From assembly GCA_017538845.1 (NCBI GenBank), contig JAFYIC010000131.1, positions 1-7,034 on the forward strand: DNA of 7,034 nt, written 5' to 3'. The stretch comes from Bacillota bacterium. GTDB lineage: Bacteria; Bacillota; Clostridia; Peptostreptococcales; Anaerovoracaceae. This document shows, piece after piece, positions 5,588 to 7,034 of this stretch (the stretch's first letter is position 1; each line of letters starts with the position of its first letter). Both the position numbers and the translations under genes were made by a program. The notes below the pieces were generated by a model that saw only the letters and a program-made list of their open reading frames with translations, did no database searches and was not told where the DNA came from.

Positions 5588-7034
5588 CTATTTTTCCAGC
5601 AGACTGCGGCCTGTCATTTCTTCCGGCGCAGGTATATCCATCAGATCCAGAAGAGTAGGAGCCAGGTCAGCCAGCCTTCCGCCGTCTTTCAGTTTGTGGG
5701 GCTTGTTCGCTATGTTCACAAGCGGCACCGGATTCAGGGAGTGAGCCGTCACCGCGTTTCCGTCCGCGTCTATCATATCGTCTGCGTTTCCGTGATCTGC
5801 GGTCATCAGTATGGTGCCGTCTTTTGCCAGCACCGCGTCCGCGATCCTCGGTACACATTTGTCCAGCGCTTCTATGGCTTTCATAGCGGCTTCCATTATA
5901 CCGGTATGTCCCACCATGTCCGCATTGGCGAAGTTCAGTATGATAACATCATACTTGTCAGACTCTATCATTTCAATAACTTTGTCCGTCACAAGATAGG
6001 CGCTCATCTCAGGCTGCATGTCATATGTGGGCACCTTCGGTGACGGTATGAGTATCCTGTCTTCATTCTCATTGGGCTCTTCCACGCCGCCGTTGAAGAA
6101 GAAGGTGACGTGAGCGTATTTCTCAGTCTCCGCTATGCGGAGCTGTTTCAGCCCAAGTGAGGACAGATATTCTCCCAGAGTGTTCTTTATATGTTCAGGC
6201 GGGAATGCCACCAGCACATTGGGCATATCCGCGTCGTACTGGGTCATGCACACGTAGCACAGATCCCCGATGATCTTTTTCCGTTCAAAGCGGTCGAAGT
6301 CACCTTCGTCCGATACGCAGGCCCTCGTTATCTCGCGGGCTCTGTCAGGTCTGAAGTTGAACATGATGATGCTGTCGCCGTCATTTGCCGTGGCAACGGG
6401 CTTGCCGTTTTCCATGACCACTGTCGGCAGCACGAATTCGTCGTTCTCATCCCGCTTATATGCATTCTCAACGGCTTCAACGCCGCTTTCCGCAGTTTCG
6501 CCCACACCGAGAGTGATGGCGTCATACGCCTTCTGTATCCTCTCCCAGCGGTTGTCTCTGTCCATGGCGTAGTAGCGGCCGGATACAGTCGCTATTTTGC
6601 CCAGACCCTTTTCTTTCATGTATTCATCCAGACTTTTGATATATGTGACTGCGCACCTGGGCGGTACGTCACGGCCGTCAAGGAAACAGTGGACGAAGAG
6701 CTTCTCCACGCCTTTTTCCTTTGCCATATCTATGATGCCGAAAAGGTGGTCGATATGACTGTGCACGCCTCCGTCGGAAACGAGACCGAAAAGATGAAGA
6801 GCGGAACCGTTGGCTATGACATGGTCCATGGCCGTATTCAGTGCGGCATTGGACTTCAGCCTTCCGTCTTCAATGGCTTTGGATATATTCGTAAGTTCCT
6901 GGTAAACGATGCGTCCTGCGCCTATGTTCAGATGGCCCACTTCGGAATTTCCCATCTGTCCGTCGGGCAGTCCCACGTCTTCGCCGCACGCCATGATCCG
7001 GGTCTTCGGGTAGGTGGCAAAGATCCTGTCAAGA
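5588..7034 (-). CDS. gpmI: 2,3-bisphosphoglycerate-independent phosphoglycerate mutase (N-terminus outside window)
   Basis: Glycolytic and gluconeogenic enzyme that interconverts 3- and 2-phosphoglycerate through a phosphoserine intermediate, using Mn2+ in the cytoplasm. The frame stays open to the window edge (LDRIFATYPKTRI precedes the first visible Met at 6994), so that Met is internal. About 481 of roughly 510 residues are visible. The nucleophilic Ser is in GNSEVGH (codon 6944-6946). Other alkaline-phosphatase-superfamily active-site motifs are present: GGVHSH, DGRDVPP, SGRYYAMDRDNRWER, FNFRPDRARE, ETEKYAHVTFFFNGG, NADMVGHTG, TADHGNAD and TAHSLNPVP. They supply the family's known metal and phosphate ligands, except the N-terminal Asp, which lies outside the window. 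The sequence is intact to its stop. The lipoprotein gene follows after 47 bases. Other glycolytic genes may lie upstream but are out of view. Confidence 0.97.
   Translation of the reverse strand, partial: LDRIFATYPKTRIMACGEDVGLPDGQMGNSEVGHLNIGAGRIVYQELTNISKAIEDGRLKSNAALNTAMDHVIANGSALHLFGLVSDGGVHSHIDHLFGIIDMAKEKGVEKLFVHCFLDGRDVPPRCAVTYIKSLDEYMKEKGLGKIATVSGRYYAMDRDNRWERIQKAYDAITLGVGETAESGVEAVENAYKRDENDEFVLPTVVMENGKPVATANDGDSIIMFNFRPDRAREITRACVSDEGDFDRFERKKIIGDLCYVCMTQYDADMPNVLVAFPPEHIKNTLGEYLSSLGLKQLRIAETEKYAHVTFFFNGGVEEPNENEDRILIPSPKVPTYDMQPEMSAYLVTDKVIEMIESDKYDVIILNFANADMVGHTGIMEAAMKAIEALDKCVPRIADAVLAKDGTILMTADHGNADDMIDADGNAVTAHSLNPVPLVNIANKPHKLKDGGRLADLAPTLLDLMDIPAPEEMTGRSLLEK

Noticed and set aside
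5573..6043. Plus-strand open frame of 156 codons opposite the 3' part of gpmI.
   Set aside because: gpmI motifs on the minus strand are complete, and the plus-strand product looks like the usual shadow of a GC-balanced gene.

Overview
The window reads as an ordinary stretch of chromosome from a low-to-mid-GC Bacillota bacterium, most likely a clostridial anaerobe. Three things suggest this. The lon then engB/ysxC order is a classic Bacillota arrangement. Ribosome-binding sites are strong and purine-rich (a TAAGGAGG core precedes the lipoprotein gene). Arginine AGA/AGG and isoleucine ATA codons are common although base composition is near half GC. The assignment below class level is a guess. 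I see no phage, transposon, CRISPR, tRNA or rRNA feature.

Left part, plus strand (1-2240): the 3' part of lon (ATP-dependent protease, cut by the window edge), engB (ribosome-assembly GTPase), an unrecognised 62-residue small protein, and hpt (hypoxanthine phosphoribosyltransferase). Gaps are only 10, 21 and 1 bases, so these four genes look like one transcription unit for protein quality control, ribosome assembly and purine salvage. A 142-base structured gap (2241-2382) follows. It holds three inverted repeats, two of which look like terminators for the minus strand, where no gene is present.

Middle, plus strand (2383-5159): two consecutive flavoproteins from different FAD-binding families, an HI0933/YhiN/BaiN-like protein and a COG2509-like FAD-dependent dehydrogenase, 35 bases apart. 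Their substrates cannot be read from sequence. A compact terminator at 5154-5182 ends this unit and carries in its two arms the stop codons of both converging genes.

Right part, minus strand (5172-7034): gpmI, the cofactor-independent phosphoglycerate mutase of glycolysis (its N-terminus lies outside the window), then 47 bases downstream a small lipoprotein with a lipocalin-like GTW-containing domain. Nothing here amounts to a clear new system. The points most worth a second look are the conserved-looking small ORF between engB and hpt, the orphan minus-strand terminators, the unknown lipoprotein, and the pair of flavoproteins of undefined function.
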